Positions 1 through 11,257 of a stretch of 64,000 nt of DNA are shown piece by piece. The first letter of the stretch is position 1; each line of letters begins with the position of its first letter. Location: contig NC_081542.1 of the NCBI RefSeq assembly GCF_901000735.1, forward strand, positions 15,601,577 through 15,665,576. The letters are read 5' to 3'. Both the position numbers and the translations under genes were made by a program. The stretch is from Corylus avellana (Eukaryota > Streptophyta > Magnoliopsida > Fagales > Betulaceae). A model generated the notes under the pieces. The model was not told the origin of the DNA and did no database searches. It was given only the letters and a program-made list of their open reading frames with translations.

Positions 1-584
1 GAAATGGTTTTATTACTTATATATAAATTTTATAGAAAGAGGCCATAGTGGCCCTTATACTCCTCTACAATTACCATAATTTATGTCGTGAACTTGACTA
101 AAACTATTCATGTCCCCTTTTAACTCATGAATTGAGATACAGGTTAATTAATTGTTTAAATTATTAGAAAATTTGGACAATGGCTATTAGAGAGTCTATT
201 TAACGCGTATTATCCAGCCACTTAATTATCCGGCCATTTAATTACTTAAACATGCGAATTCTATTAGACTTTCTCACAATGGCTAACCAAATTAAAATCG
301 TTATACAATTCCATGCATAACTTAGGAATATAAAAGGCCACCTCCCGCCCTACTTGCTTGAGCGAGTGGGTCTCCTCGGACAGGTGGCCCTTTTTTACGT
401 ACAATCCCTATCCCATAACTAGGACACAAATATCTCCAATTGTAAGGAATTTTGATCCTATCTAGCCAATTTCCTTTCCGCCCAAACTGGGAATCTAAGA
501 AAAGTTTGAGATAAATTGATATACACGAATCTCCAAATCTCTAAAGTGACACAAAAGAAGAATCTGTAATGCTTGAACATCGAC
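1..584. other. upstream intergenic sequence
   Basis: AT-rich sequence with no coding potential that I can support. A short GC-rich patch around 340-395 contains no open frame. The last part is probably the promoter of the small gene that starts at 668. Confidence 0.4.
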
Positions 585-592
585 TATATAAA
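585..592 (+). promoter_or_regulatory. TATA box of the first small gene
   Basis: A perfect TATATAAA lies 76 bp before the ATG at 668. Transcription would be expected to begin about 30 bp further on, near 617-625. ATGs at 569 and 611 would then lie before or at the transcription start, which is why I place the coding start at 668. Confidence 0.5.
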
Positions 593-667
593 GGCAGGAG
601 CAGTGAGGCAATGAGCAAACTTGACCTAAAAAGAAAGCCCACGAGTGAGCGTCAGTTGTTTGTTAAA

Positions 668-877
668 ATGCCTCCTCAGGTCGCCGATCTTATGAAAATA
701 GGGAGAGAAGGTTTCGGCATGCTTGAGCCGATTCTAGACAAGAAGAAAAACCCGAAGCCAGGTGGCGATCATCGCGCGGTTCAAAGCTTCCCGAAGGAGG
801 AAGTCATGGACAGCAATCAGGCGGCCAGGCTGCTCCAAGGAGTATGCATTACTGAGTATCGTGGCTGCAGGAAATAA
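668..877 (+). CDS. small uncharacterised protein, paralogue of the gene at 3024
   Basis: A 69-residue intronless frame. I do not recognise the family. It has a basic central stretch (DKKKNPKPGG) and a C-terminal block, DSNQAARLLQGVCITEYRG, that lines up with DSYQAALMYGGVSIVDYRN in the gene at 3024. An N-terminal block also aligns (EGFGMLEPIL against EAFALLEECL). Two neighbouring genes sharing two separated blocks argue for a real, fast-evolving gene family. There is no signal peptide or membrane segment. The ORF is open back to an ATG at 569, but a TATA box at 585-592 makes the 668 start more likely. A start at 611 is the alternative. Confidence 0.5.
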   Translation: MPPQVADLMKIGREGFGMLEPILDKKKNPKPGGDHRAVQSFPKEEVMDSNQAARLLQGVCITEYRGCRK

Positions 878-2938
878 TTAAGACACTCATTAGGCCTATT
901 AACCCTTCTAATTATGCGCACTGCCGTTTTTAGCATAATACGGTGTCGTAATAGTAATGTTACTATTATATCTAGCATTACTATTTCTCATCATTATAAT
1001 ACTTAACTTTATAAATATGTAAAAATATAGATCTTAGTGTTCATAGAATAATATGCTTTGGCATATTATAATGTTGTAATCATGTTATCATGATATTGTA
1101 CTGCATGTATTTAGTATTGTACATGTTAAAATGTTAATTAAATGATTAAGAATTTATTTGGAGTTACATTAATCGTTTGGTAAACACTTTCTAAAATCGT
1201 AAGTTTTTAAAAACGCACTTTATTACTTATGATTTGAAAACCCATGGAAAAAACTGGACAAATGTCTAATCCACTTCAAATTATGTTCTTGTCGGATATA
1301 CTTTCTGAGAAGAAAAAGGTCGAAGGATTGTTTTAATTACTACTCAACTTTTGTGGGTTAGATTCGCTGAAGGCGGCAATAGTGATAGTAAATCCTAGAT
1401 GTGATAGATGAAAAAGAAATGCAGAGCCACTTCATGTTTTTTGGCATTCAGCTAGCTTTGCGAGATGTAATCTATATGAAATAGAGAAGATTCTTATCAT
1501 TTTAAATAGAGATACATATCTTTCTCATTGCTTGTCGTGAAAGAGACAAAAAGGCAGTTAATGGCGGTAATTTGTGTTTGCGTGTCGGGTCGGGTTTAAA
1601 TCATGTTGAAGTATGAGTATAAAATGTTAAGGGACACATATAATTTTTTTTTGAAGAAATTAGGTTGTAGGAGTTTAGGGTTTGTAATTTTTTACAACCT
1701 AATTTGTATAAAATTTATGTCCCTTTGAAATATCACTTATATGACTTAAAAATTTTAGTTAATAAGAAACCAATGTGGAACTCAATGTAAAGCAATAACG
1801 ACGGTTTACATTTAATTTCAATAGTTTCAAGTTTTCCACGAGGAAAATAATAAAACTAAATTTAGGCCATTGAAAAAACTAAAGGAAATCTCTTGTGATT
1901 TGTTGTATACCAAATTCAAATTTCTTACTCTCAATACCCATATATTTAACAGCTTCCCAATCCTTCTATTCAATATAATATATACTTGACCTTTGGGCGG
2001 GGGGGAGGGGGGGCTCACCGATAGTGGTATGATTGATAGTGCTATAATCATACCTAACCTTAGAATTAGTTTTATATATGGTTTTGTGCGACGACAAAAA
2101 TGGACTATAAGTGGCAATCATCTCACCCTTGAGTCTTAGCACAACATTATTGTACTTGAATTGATATTCAATACTCTTCCATGGTAATCCCGATTATTTA
2201 TTTATTTTTTTCTCTGGATAAGCTTGGAAGGTTGAGGTTTGGGTAAAGTGAACTGAACTACATTCCCATTAAGTAAAAAGGCAAAGTCCTGCCTGTGGAG
2301 TAATTTGCACAACAAAATCAATCACTTTGTTAATCTATGACTCTGCTTGGTGGGGTACTTACAGCTCATCTATCACAATCATAAATGGCAAGAAACAAAC
2401 TTCAACATCAAAATCAGAGCTAAAAATTTTGATTTTCTTAAAGTTTCCACGTTTTGAAACTGTGAACTTTAATTTACTAGTTGTCAGTGGATATTTTGTA
2501 TTCTTTACCAAATTCAATGTTCAGGGATCTTATCCTGTTCTCTTAGATAACTATAATAAACTATTTCAACTATAAAAAGCTTGGATAGAGACACATTGGT
2601 TCCTAATTAAAAATGCACAAAATTGGATATTCTTTGAACATTCCTCAATTATTCCTCGCATCCCTCATCCCCTATTCTTCTCTCCCACCTGTCCCTACGG
2701 GTCAATATGCCATTACCCCCCTTATCTGATCAATTATTTGTTTGGATAGGAAGAGATATGTTCCCTGCTGACTGACTCTCTAGATTTATTGGACAAAGAG
2801 AGACTGTAGAGATAGATAAGAATTTGCCTTGTCCAACACCACAACAAGATGCACCGAAAGCAAATCATCAAATCAATACTTTCACTTTCTTTAATGAATA
2901 GAAAAATGAAAAATAATGCCAAGGACAAGAAAATCAGG
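878..2938. other. intergenic sequence between the two small paralogues
   Basis: AT-rich DNA with a short G run at about 1997-2013. Short frames on both strands (for example 1827-2117 minus and 2327-2575 plus) have no recognisable domain and read as low complexity. The last 100 bp is probably promoter. Confidence 0.4.
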
Positions 2939-2947
2939 TATAAAAAG
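2939..2947 (+). promoter_or_regulatory. TATA box of the second small gene
   Basis: TATAAAAAG lies 85 bp upstream of the ATG at 3024. It falls inside the longer ORF that begins at 2916, so the first part of that ORF is probably not translated. The spacing resembles that of the paralogue (76 bp). Confidence 0.5.
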
Positions 2948-3023
2948 GAGGGTGTTTCTCCTTGGCATTTGTGTAAGCACAGGTGGGTTAATTAACAGTT
3001 TCTCAAGACAATTAGGTGATCAA

Positions 3024-3293
3024 ATGGCAGCTTCGACTCATGACATTGTGGTAGTTAGATGTGAAGCTTTTGCCTTACTGGAGGAGTGCTTGGTGAGAAA
3101 GCCAAGGCCCCCACTTCATCAAAGCAGCCATCATCATCGTCTCCATGATCAACTCCCATCTGTTACTACTACTCCTGTACTTATGCATACAAAGGAAGCC
3201 ATTGACAGCTATCAGGCAGCTCTAATGTATGGTGGTGTTTCGATTGTGGACTATCGCAACAGGAAACCACTTCCATCATTTCGTAAAGTTTAA
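3024..3293 (+). CDS. small uncharacterised protein, paralogue of the gene at 668
   Basis: An 89-residue intronless frame, family not recognised. The N-terminal part (VVVRCEAFALLEECLVRKPR) is followed by a His-rich linker (HQSSHHHRLHDQ). The C-terminal block contains KEAIDSYQAALMYGGVSIVD and then YRNRKP. The two conserved blocks match the gene 2.1 kb upstream; linker length and sequence differ, as expected for a short protein with a flexible middle. I chose the ATG at 3024 because a TATA box at 2939 excludes the earlier ATG at 2916. There is no signal peptide or membrane segment, so a cytosolic or nuclear location is a guess from absence of signals only. Confidence 0.55.
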   Translation: MAASTHDIVVVRCEAFALLEECLVRKPRPPLHQSSHHHRLHDQLPSVTTTPVLMHTKEAIDSYQAALMYGGVSIVDYRNRKPLPSFRKV

Positions 3294-3359
3294 TAAAACA
3301 ATTATATATAGTCAAACGCTGTTAATTTTGTATCCTCCTAGAATACCATGACATATATC

Positions 3360-3841
3360 TGTTAAGGAAGAGCATTAGCATATTGCGTGTCTGCAATCTC
3401 ATCTGGACGGGATTGTAAATGAGCTTCTCTGTGACTACCAGTGATCCTCTTGTCTGCAATCTCGTCTAGATGAGATTGTTGACGAGCCTCTCTGGTTGCT
3501 CTTGTTTGTAATCACGTCTGGATGAGATTGCAGACGAGCCTATTTGGTTGCTCCTCGGAACCAAAGAGGATATGAGTTATCTAATTCTACAAAAACTCCT
3601 ACTTATGGTATTGTTATTAAATACAAACAGATCAATTTTACTAAATCTCTTGTGGATAATTCTCTTTTGTAATTAGTCCCCTTTTTGTATTAACCCTCTT
3701 AGTTTATTATCTTATCACATCAAGATTAATTTGTTAGCTTGATGTGATCAACTACAATTGTAACTCTTCTCTATTTAAGCTCAATGAGAAAGTAGCAGAG
3801 ATTATTCCGCCCAAAATCAAGTTTTTCCTTGCTTTCTTTCA
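3360..3841 (+). mobile_element. 5' LTR of a Ty1/copia element
   Basis: The sequence begins TGTTAAGG and ends TTTCTTTCA directly before a tRNA-Met type primer-binding site (TGATATCAGAGCC at 3842). The last 240 bp recurs at 19279-19519, ending at the same base, which supports the right boundary. The left boundary rests on the TG alone and no TSD was found. Three near-palindromic modules lie in U3 at 3391-3416, 3454-3479 and 3505-3533, each close to CTGCAATCTCGTC followed by its reverse complement. Confidence 0.65.
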
Positions 3842-3911
3842 TGATATCAGAGCCTCTTGGTTAACACCTTTTCTATATACCCTCTCTATATATTTTTCTT
3901 TCTACTCCTCC

Positions 3912-6900
3912 ATGGCCGAATCAAGCTCCTCTACTCTGGCTTTCTCTATGCCGAATATTGCACATCTTTGTCAATCCAAATTGGATGACAACAATTATCT
4001 AGGATGGGTATTTCAGTTCGAATCCATCCTAAAGACCAATGGCTTGATGGGAATTGTTGATTGCTTCGAGCCATGGCCATCAAAGTTCATTCCCGCACCC
4101 TCTGACAATACACTACCTGAAGTCTTGAATCCAGAATACACTCTCTGGGAGAAGAAAGACCAGTGCATTCTTAGCTGGTTTATTGCAACTGTGACTGCTT
4201 AGATTATACCGAAAATTTATAGCTGCAAAACATAAGCACAAGTATGGTCAACATTGGCCACTCGCTATGCTTCACCATCCCGTTCCCATATCACTCAATT
4301 AAGGCGTCAGCTACAAACCTTGAGACAAGGTTCCAAGACCTGTACTACATTCATTCGCATGGCTAAATCCCAATCAGATCAGCTGGCCATTCTATCTTAG
4401 AAGATGACCTGATCTCCTACATCATAGGAGGACTTAGTCCAAACTACAATCCTTTTGTCATGACTTTTTCCATGCTAACAAAGGATAAATTAATAACACT
4501 TGAAGATTTCCAATCTCAACTCCTTGGACATGAGCAACTGCTTGAGCACCAAGCAGCACTACAGAACACTCATCCTTTGCTATATTCTCCCAGAGGACTC
4601 AACCTAAGCAGAGATTCAACAACTTCAAAAGGAACTTTCCTACCAACAAGAACCTTGATAAAAAAAAAGGGCCTTTTCACTGGCCTCTCCTCAAGGCTCA
4701 TCAAACCGGTTCTTTTCTGGACAACCTCAAGGCAAATCGTTTCCTAGATCATCCACCAGCTTTAATCCAAACAAAGCAGCCATCTCCAGCAATTCTGCAG
4801 CAAACAAAACTCCATGCCAAATCTGTGGCAGATTTAACCATCAAGCTCTCGACTGCTTCCACATAATGGACTTTGCTTTCCAAGGGCGCCATCCACCATC
4901 AGACCTTGCTGCGATGGCATCTCAATCCAATGCTCTAAAAGATAAGGATCACTGGTTAGCAGACAGTGTGGCTAACATCCATATCACATCTGACTTGGAC
5001 AAACTAAATATACAACAACCATACGAGGGCAATGAGACTGGCAGTAGGTAATGGTAGTGGGCTTGGTATCTCCCATACTGGTTCCTCCTCATTTCCCACT
5101 TTAAATTCCTTGCTTTACCTTAATGACATCTTACATTGCCCTGATGCTGCTGCAAACCTTCTATCTATAAATAAATTCTGCTGTGATAACAATTGTATGC
5201 TTGAACTAATAGCAACCTATTTTTTGATTAAGGACAACCTCACGGGAAGGATCATCTTGCAGAGGGCCAATCAGGATGGTCTCTACTCTATTCAACTGCA
5301 ACACTTCACCAGAAACAAAGTGAGAGCTCTCACTTGCCACATTTGAGTCAAAGTACCTCCCTCAATATGGCACAATAGATTAGGTCACCCCAATAAACCT
5401 GTTCTGCAGTAGATTCTCAACAAGCATCAGCTTCCAGTATCTTCAATTCAATCGAGTCAATCCCTTTGTGTCTTTTGCCAGTTAGGCAAGAGCAAACAAT
5501 TAGTTTTTTTCTGAGTTTAGTCGATTTTCTCATGCTCCTTTAGAGCTTATGAATAGTGATGTGTGGATTTCCCCAATTCAGTCAATAAATGGAAGCACTT
5601 GCTATGTTCTTTTTATAGATGATTTCTCAAGATATAAATGGTTGTTCACTCTTAAACACAAATCTGATATGTTTGATGCTTTTGTCAAATTTAAATATCT
5701 TGTTGAAAACTATTTCACTCTCAAAATCAAACAACTCCAAACCGATGGTGGTGGAGAGTACACCTCAAACAAATTCCAAAGCTTCCTATCTACCAATGGA
5801 ATCCTTCATAGGTTAACCTGTCCACAAACCTCCTAACAGAATGGCATTGCAGAAAAAAAGCATAGACATGTCATAGAAACTGGTCTAAGCCTCTTAGCTC
5901 AATCACATCTTTCCCCAAATATATTGGGTAGAAGCTGTTAGTACCTCAGTTTATCTCATAAACAAATTACCTACACCTACTCTTAATAACTTCAGTCCAT
6001 TTCACAAACTTTTCAAAAAACACACCTGACTATACCTTCTTGAAAACCTTTGGTTGTGCATGTTATCCTCTCTTAAAGCCTTACACCAAACACAAGTTAG
6101 AGTTTCAAAGCAAACAATGTGTCTTTCTAGGTTACAGCTTAAACCAAAAATGGTATAAGTGTCTTAATCCCACTTCCAATCGAATCTATGTTTCCAAACA
6201 TGTGGTATTTGATGAAGTGCTATTTCCTGCTCAGGGTAGAGCAGCCACTACTACTCTTGCAAATGGTGATTCTCTCCAATCAGGTATGGTTTTTGATGCA
6301 TCTCACTTTCTTTCTATTCATGCTTCACCACCTAGACTAGAAAGTGTTGAAAATATTTCATCTCAGTTATCTGCCAATAAACAAATTGCTCATACTACTG
6401 TCATTCCATCCATAACCTTACCCACCAATATACCATCTCCATTAGCACCTCCCAATGACAGCAGCATACCTCAGAATTCATCCTCAAACCTTTGGTCACC
6501 TGCCCTACCTTCTGAATCTGTTTCTCAGAATGATGAACCCTTTTTTCCTTCATCATCTCAGCTTGACCCTACTGTCCCTTCTTCTGATGCTTCTTTGCTT
6601 CAAATTATATCTCCCACATTTGAACCTTCATCTCCACACATGGTTACTAGATCAATGACATGAATTTCTAAACCTAAACCCTTTCTAGATTACAAACTAT
6701 ACCACTCTCTTAAATCTACCAAACACCCTCTCAAGGCCATGACTAGCTTTATTCTCCCTCTAATCCCAACTACCTTTGCTAAGGCTGCTCCCATTCCTCA
6801 TTGGTTTGCTTTGTTATGGAAAGTGAAATCCAAGCTCTTCTTGATAATGGCACTTGGACTCTATGCCCTAGACCATCAAACCGCAACATCATCAAGAATA

Positions 6901-7986
6901 AATGGATGTACAAGGTGAAACAGCACACAGATTGCTCAATAGAGAGGTACAAAGCTAGATTTGTAGCTAAAGGCTTTTAACAAAGAGATGGAATAGATTA
7001 TAAGGAGACCTTCAGTCCAGTCATTAAACCAGCCACCATATGCATACTTCTTTCTCTAGCAATGCATTACAACTAGCCACTCAAACAACTAGATGTACCA
7101 AATGCATGCCTACATGGTCACTTATCTAAGGAAGTATATATGGAACAACCTACTGGTTTTGTGGATAACAAGCTCCCTGGTCATGTATGCAAGCTCAAAA
7201 AGACTCTTTGTGGTCTAAAACAGGCGCCTAGGGCTTTGTTTCATAGACTCTCATAGGCTCTCCTTCACCTGGGATTCATTGGCTCTTTAGTAGACAAATC
7301 CCTCTTCATACTTCATCGAGATTCAATCCATATATTTATACTAATATATGTAAATGACATTATTATCGCTAGTACTGACTCCACTGTCATTGCATCAGTT
7401 ATTTCTAGTTTACAGCAAGAATTCAAACTCAAGGATTTAGGCTGCCTGTCCTACTTCTTGGCATCTATGTTTTCAAAGACAAGACTGGACTACATCTCAA
7501 TGAAAGCAAATACATAGTTGATCTACTTACACTGGTCAACATGATTGGAGCTAAGCCGTATGCAGCTCAATGCACCTCAGGGCAGAAGCTTACAAAGATG
7601 GATGGTGATGCTCTACCAGACCCTACTGCATACAAACACATTGTTGGAGCCTTATAATACTGCAATCTTACCAGGCCAGACATTGCCTACTCTGTCAACC
7701 AACTTTGTCAATGCTTGCATTGCCCCACAACCGCCCATCTTCAAGTTGCCAAACAAGTACTAAGATATCTTAAAGGGACTTCAGACCATGGTTTACACTT
7801 TACTCTTGGACCACTTCAAGTACATGCCTATTGTGACTCTGTTTGGGCAGGTGATCCACTTGACAGAAGGTCCACCACTAACTATTGTGTCTTTTTTGGG
7901 ACTAACCTAATCTCCTAACATGCTAGGAAGCAGCCAGTTGTATCTAGGTCTAGCACAGAAGCAAAGTATAGAGCAATGGCTATCAC
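3912..7986 (+). pseudogene. Ty1/copia gag-pol, copy 1 (dead)
   Basis: Copia domains occur in order with many stops and frameshifts. Gag starts MAESSSSTLAF (3912) and includes DDNNYLGWVFQFESIL. A zinc knuckle (CQICGRFNHQALDCFH) lies near 4818-4865. The protease region reads DHWLADSVANIHIT, where the expected Gly after the active-site Asp-Ser is Val. The integrase core includes FIDDFSRYKW and QTDGGGEYTS (5549-5836). Reverse transcriptase pieces ([28 protein letters not shown]) lie at about 6950-7450; the catalytic YVDD is changed to YVND. RNase H pieces (YCDSVWAGDPLDRRST, SRSSTEAKYRAMA) end at about 7980. Several stops fit CAG-to-TAG or CAA-to-TAA. Copy 1 breaks inside RNase H and joins a second RT copy at 7987. 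Confidence 0.85.
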
Positions 7987-8579
7987 CAGCCACCATATGC
8001 ATACTTCTTTCTCTAGCAATGCATTACAACTAGCCACTCAAACAACTGGATGTATCAAATGCATGCCTACATGGTCACTTATCTGAGGAAGTATATATGG
8101 AACAACCTACTGGTTTTGTGGATAGCAAGCTCCCTGGTCATGTATGCAAGCTCAAAAAGGCTCTTTGTGGTCTAAAACAGGCGCCTAGGGCTTTGTTTCA
8201 TAGACCCTCATAGGCTCTACTTCACCTGGGATTCATTGGCTTTTTAGTAGACACATCCCTCTTCATACTTCATCGAGATTCAATCCATCTATTTATACTA
8301 ATATATGTAGATGACATTATTATCGCTAGTACTGACTCCACTGTCATTGCATCAGTTATTTCTAGTTTGCAGCAAGAATTCAAACTCAAGGATTTAGGCT
8401 GCCTAGGCTTCTTGGCATCCATGTTTTTAGAGACAAGACTAGACCACATCTCAATCAAAGCAAATACATAGTTGATCTCCTTACACTGGTCAACATGATT
8501 GGAGCTAAGCCGTATGCAGCTCAATGCACCTCAGGGCAGAAGCTTACAAAGATGGATGGTGATGCTCTACCAGACCCTA
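7987..8579 (+). mobile_element. duplicated fragment of copia reverse transcriptase
   Basis: This stretch repeats 7031-7634 of copy 1 with a few differences. It begins at AGCCACCATATGCATACTTC and runs into the N gap. The catalytic motif here reads YVDD (TATGTAGATGAC) where copy 1 has YVND. The abrupt RNase H to RT junction, with a few shared bases (ATCACCAG), means either an unequal recombination product or a misjoin next to the gap. Confidence 0.8.
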
Positions 8580-8679
8580 NNNNNNNNNNNNNNNNNNNNN
8601 NNNNNNNNNNNNNNNNNNNNNNNNNNNNNNNNNNNNNNNNNNNNNNNNNNNNNNNNNNNNNNNNNNNNNNNNNNNNNNN
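8580..8679. other. assembly gap, 100 N
   Basis: Exactly 100 N, a scaffolding placeholder; the true distance is unknown. Copia sequence lies on both sides (RT to the left, gag to the right), so the missing DNA plausibly contains RNase H, one or two LTRs and the primer-binding site. Confidence 0.95.
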
Positions 8680-10775
8680 TTGGTTAACACATTTTCAATA
8701 TACTCTCTCTATATATTTTTCTTCTTACTCCTCTATGGCCAAATCAAGCTCCTCTGCTCTTGCTTTCTTTATGCCGAATATTGCACACCTTTGTCAATCC
8801 AAATTGGATGACAACAATTATCTAGGATGGGTATTTCAGTTTGAATCCATCCTAAAGACCAATGGCTTGATGGGAATTGTTGATGGCTCCGAGCCATGGC
8901 CACCAAAGTTCATTCCCGCACCTTCTAACAATACACTGCCTGAAGCCTTGAATCCAGAATACACTCTTTGGGAGAAGATAGACCAGTGCATTCTCAGCTG
9001 GTTTATTGCAACTGTGACTGCCTAGATTATACCGAAAATTTATAGCTACAAAACATCAGCACAAGTATGGTCAACATTGGGCCACTCCTTATGCATCTCC
9101 ATCCCGTTCCCATATCAATCAATTAAGGTGTCAGCTACAAACCTTGAGGCAAGGTTCCAAGACCTGTACTACATTCATTCGCATGGCTAAATCCCAATCA
9201 GATTAGCTGGCCATTCTATCTTAGAAGATGACCTGATCTCCTACATCATAGGAGGACTTAGTCCAAACTACAATCCTTTTGTCATGACTTTTTCCATGCT
9301 CACAAAGGATAAATTAATAACACTTGAAGATTTCCAATCTCAACTCCTTGGACATGAGCAACTGCTTGAGCACCAAGCAGCACTGCAGAACACTCATCCT
9401 TTGCTATGTTCTCTCAGAGGACTCAACCTAAGTAGAGATTCAACAACTTCAAAAGGAACTTTCCTGCCAACAAGAACCTTGATAAAAAAAAAAAAAAAAG
9501 GGCCTTTTCACTGGTCTCTCCTCAAGGCTCATCAAACTGGTTCTTTTCTGGACAACCTCAAGGCAGATCATTTCCTAGATCATCCACTAGCTTTAATCCA
9601 AACAAAGCAGCCATCTCCAGCAATTCTGCAGCAAACAAGACTCCATGCCAAATCTGTGGCAGATTTAACCATCAAGCTCTCGACTGCTTCCACAGAATGG
9701 ACTTTGCTTTCCAAGGGCGCCATCCACCATCAGACCTTGCTGCGATGGCATCTCAATCCAATGCTCTAAAAGATGAGGATCATTGGTTAGCAGACAGTGG
9801 GGCTAACATCCATATCACACCTAACTTAGACAAACTGAACATACAACAACCATACGAGGGCAATGAGACAGTGGTAGTAGGTAATGGTAGTGGGCTTGGT
9901 ATCTCCCATACTGGTTCCTCCTCATTTCCCACCTCAAATTCCGTGCTTTACCTTAATGACATCTTACATTGCCCTGATGCTACTGCAAACCTTCTCTCTA
10001 TAAATAAATTATGCTGTGATAACAATGGTATGCTTGAACTAACAACAACCTATTTTTTGATTAAGGACAGCCTCATGGGAAGGATCCTCTTGCAGGGGCC
10101 AGTCAGGATGGTCTCTACTCTATTCAGCTGCAACACTTCACCAGAAACAAAGTGAGAGCTCTCATTTGCCACATTGGAGTCAAAGTACCTCCCTCAATAT
10201 AGCACAATAGATTAGGTCACCCCAATAAACCTGTTCTGCAGCAGATTCTCAACAAGCATCAGCTTCCAGTATCTTCAATTCAGTCGAGTCAGTCCCTTTG
10301 TGTCTTTTGTTAGTTAGGCAAGAGCAAACAATTAGTTTTTTCTGAGTCTAGTCAAATTTCTCATGCTCCTTTAGAGCTTATGAGTAGTGATGTGTGGATT
10401 TCCCCAATTTAGTCAATAAATGGAAGCACTTGCTATGTTCTTTTTATAGATGATTTCTCAAGATATAAATGGTTGTTCACTCTTAAACACAAATCTGATA
10501 TGTTTGATGCTTTTGTCAAATTTAAATATCTTGTTGAAAACTATTTCACTCTCAAAATCAAACAACTCCAAACCGATGGTGGTGGAGAGTACACCTCAAA
10601 CAAATTCCAAAGCTTCCTATCTACCAATGGAATCCTTCATAGGTTAACTTGTCCACACACCTCCTAACAGAATGGCATTGCAGAAAAAAAGCATAGACAT
10701 GTCATAGAAACTGGTCTAAGCCTTTTAGCTCAATCACATCTTTCCCCAAATATATTGGGTAGAAGCTGTTAGTAC
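8680..10775 (+). pseudogene. Ty1/copia gag to integrase, copy 2 (dead, truncated)
   Basis: Nearly identical to 3858-5942 of copy 1. Gag starts MAKSSSSALAF at 8735. The zinc-knuckle region and the protease follow; the protease here keeps the normal LADSGANIHIT at about 9786, unlike copy 1. The integrase core (QTDGGGEYTS) is at about 10570. It shares with copy 1 the stop after ATVTA (a TAG where Gln is expected) and the TAA before QNGIAEKKH, so both copies descend from an already inactive parent. The element stops at 10775, where a hAT-like sequence begins. Confidence 0.85.
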
Positions 10776-11017
10776 TAGGGCTGAAATTTAAAACCGCCTA
10801 ACCGCAACCGCTAACCGCTAACCGCTATAACCGCTAACCGCTAACCGCCTAACCGCCTAACCGCTTTGAAAGCGGTTAGTAAAAACCGCTAACCGCCTAG
10901 GCGGTTGCGGTTAGCGGTTAGTGGGTTTGCTAACCGCTAACCGCTAACCGCTAACCGCTTTTTTAAATATAATATATACTTATATTATATATATATATTT
11001 CACATAATATATTGGAA
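10776..11017. mobile_element. terminal part of a hAT-like element with AACCGC subterminal repeats
   Basis: The copia sequence is interrupted at GTTAGTAC followed by TAGGGCTGAAATTTAAAACC, a type of end seen in plant hAT-related non-autonomous elements. Inside it, 10793-10963 is a dense array of heptamers close to GCTAACC in both orientations. The far end was not found before the gap at 11158, so no TSD can be checked. The hAT assignment is an inference from end shape and subterminal repeats. Confidence 0.5.
10793..10963. repeat. AACCGC/GCGGTT heptamer array
   Basis: About twenty copies of CTAACCG-like 6-7 mers. Most are in AACCGC orientation, with a central block in the opposite orientation (GCGGTTGCGGTTAGCGGTTA, about 10903-10920), so the array can fold on itself. 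It is not the plant telomere repeat (CCCTAAA). Confidence 0.8.
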
Positions 11018-11097
11018 TGAGGCGTTGCAGCGTAGTGGTACATGTGCGAGTTTGTCAACAAAAGGACCGGGGTTCGATTCCCCCTAACATCAGTTTT
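11018..11097 (+). repeat. tRNA-derived sequence, probably a SINE fragment
   Basis: An A-box-like GCGTAGTGGTAC is followed about 40 bp later by a perfect B box GGTTCGATTCC (about 11070-11080). That is the spacing of an internal RNA polymerase III promoter. It does not fold as an intact tRNA by eye. No poly(A) tail or TSD is visible before the gap at 11158. Confidence 0.5.
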
Positions 11098-11157
11098 AAT
11101 GTTTACTGTTATTAATTTTTTATTATATAGAAGTGCAAAACGACGTCGTTTTGCACT

Positions 11158-11257
11158 NNNNNNNNNNNNNNNNNNNNNNNNNNNNNNNNNNNNNNNNNNN
11201 NNNNNNNNNNNNNNNNNNNNNNNNNNNNNNNNNNNNNNNNNNNNNNNNNNNNNNNNN
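11158..11257. other. assembly gap, 100 N
   Basis: Exactly 100 N. On the left the sequence ends in a 26-bp perfect palindrome (11132-11157). On the right the inverted Athila/Tat-like arm starts abruptly in its 3' non-coding region. Confidence 0.95.

Noticed and set aside
3391..3540. CRISPR-like array (repeats with spacers)
   Set aside because: Only three imperfect copies, in a plant LTR; no cas genes, eukaryotic context.
10793..10963. Interstitial telomere repeat
   Set aside because: The unit is AACCGC/GCTAACC, not the plant telomere unit CCCTAAA, and it switches orientation inside the array.
11018..11097. Functional tRNA gene
   Set aside because: The A and B boxes are present but I could not pair an acceptor stem or find a credible anticodon loop; SINE fragment is more likely.
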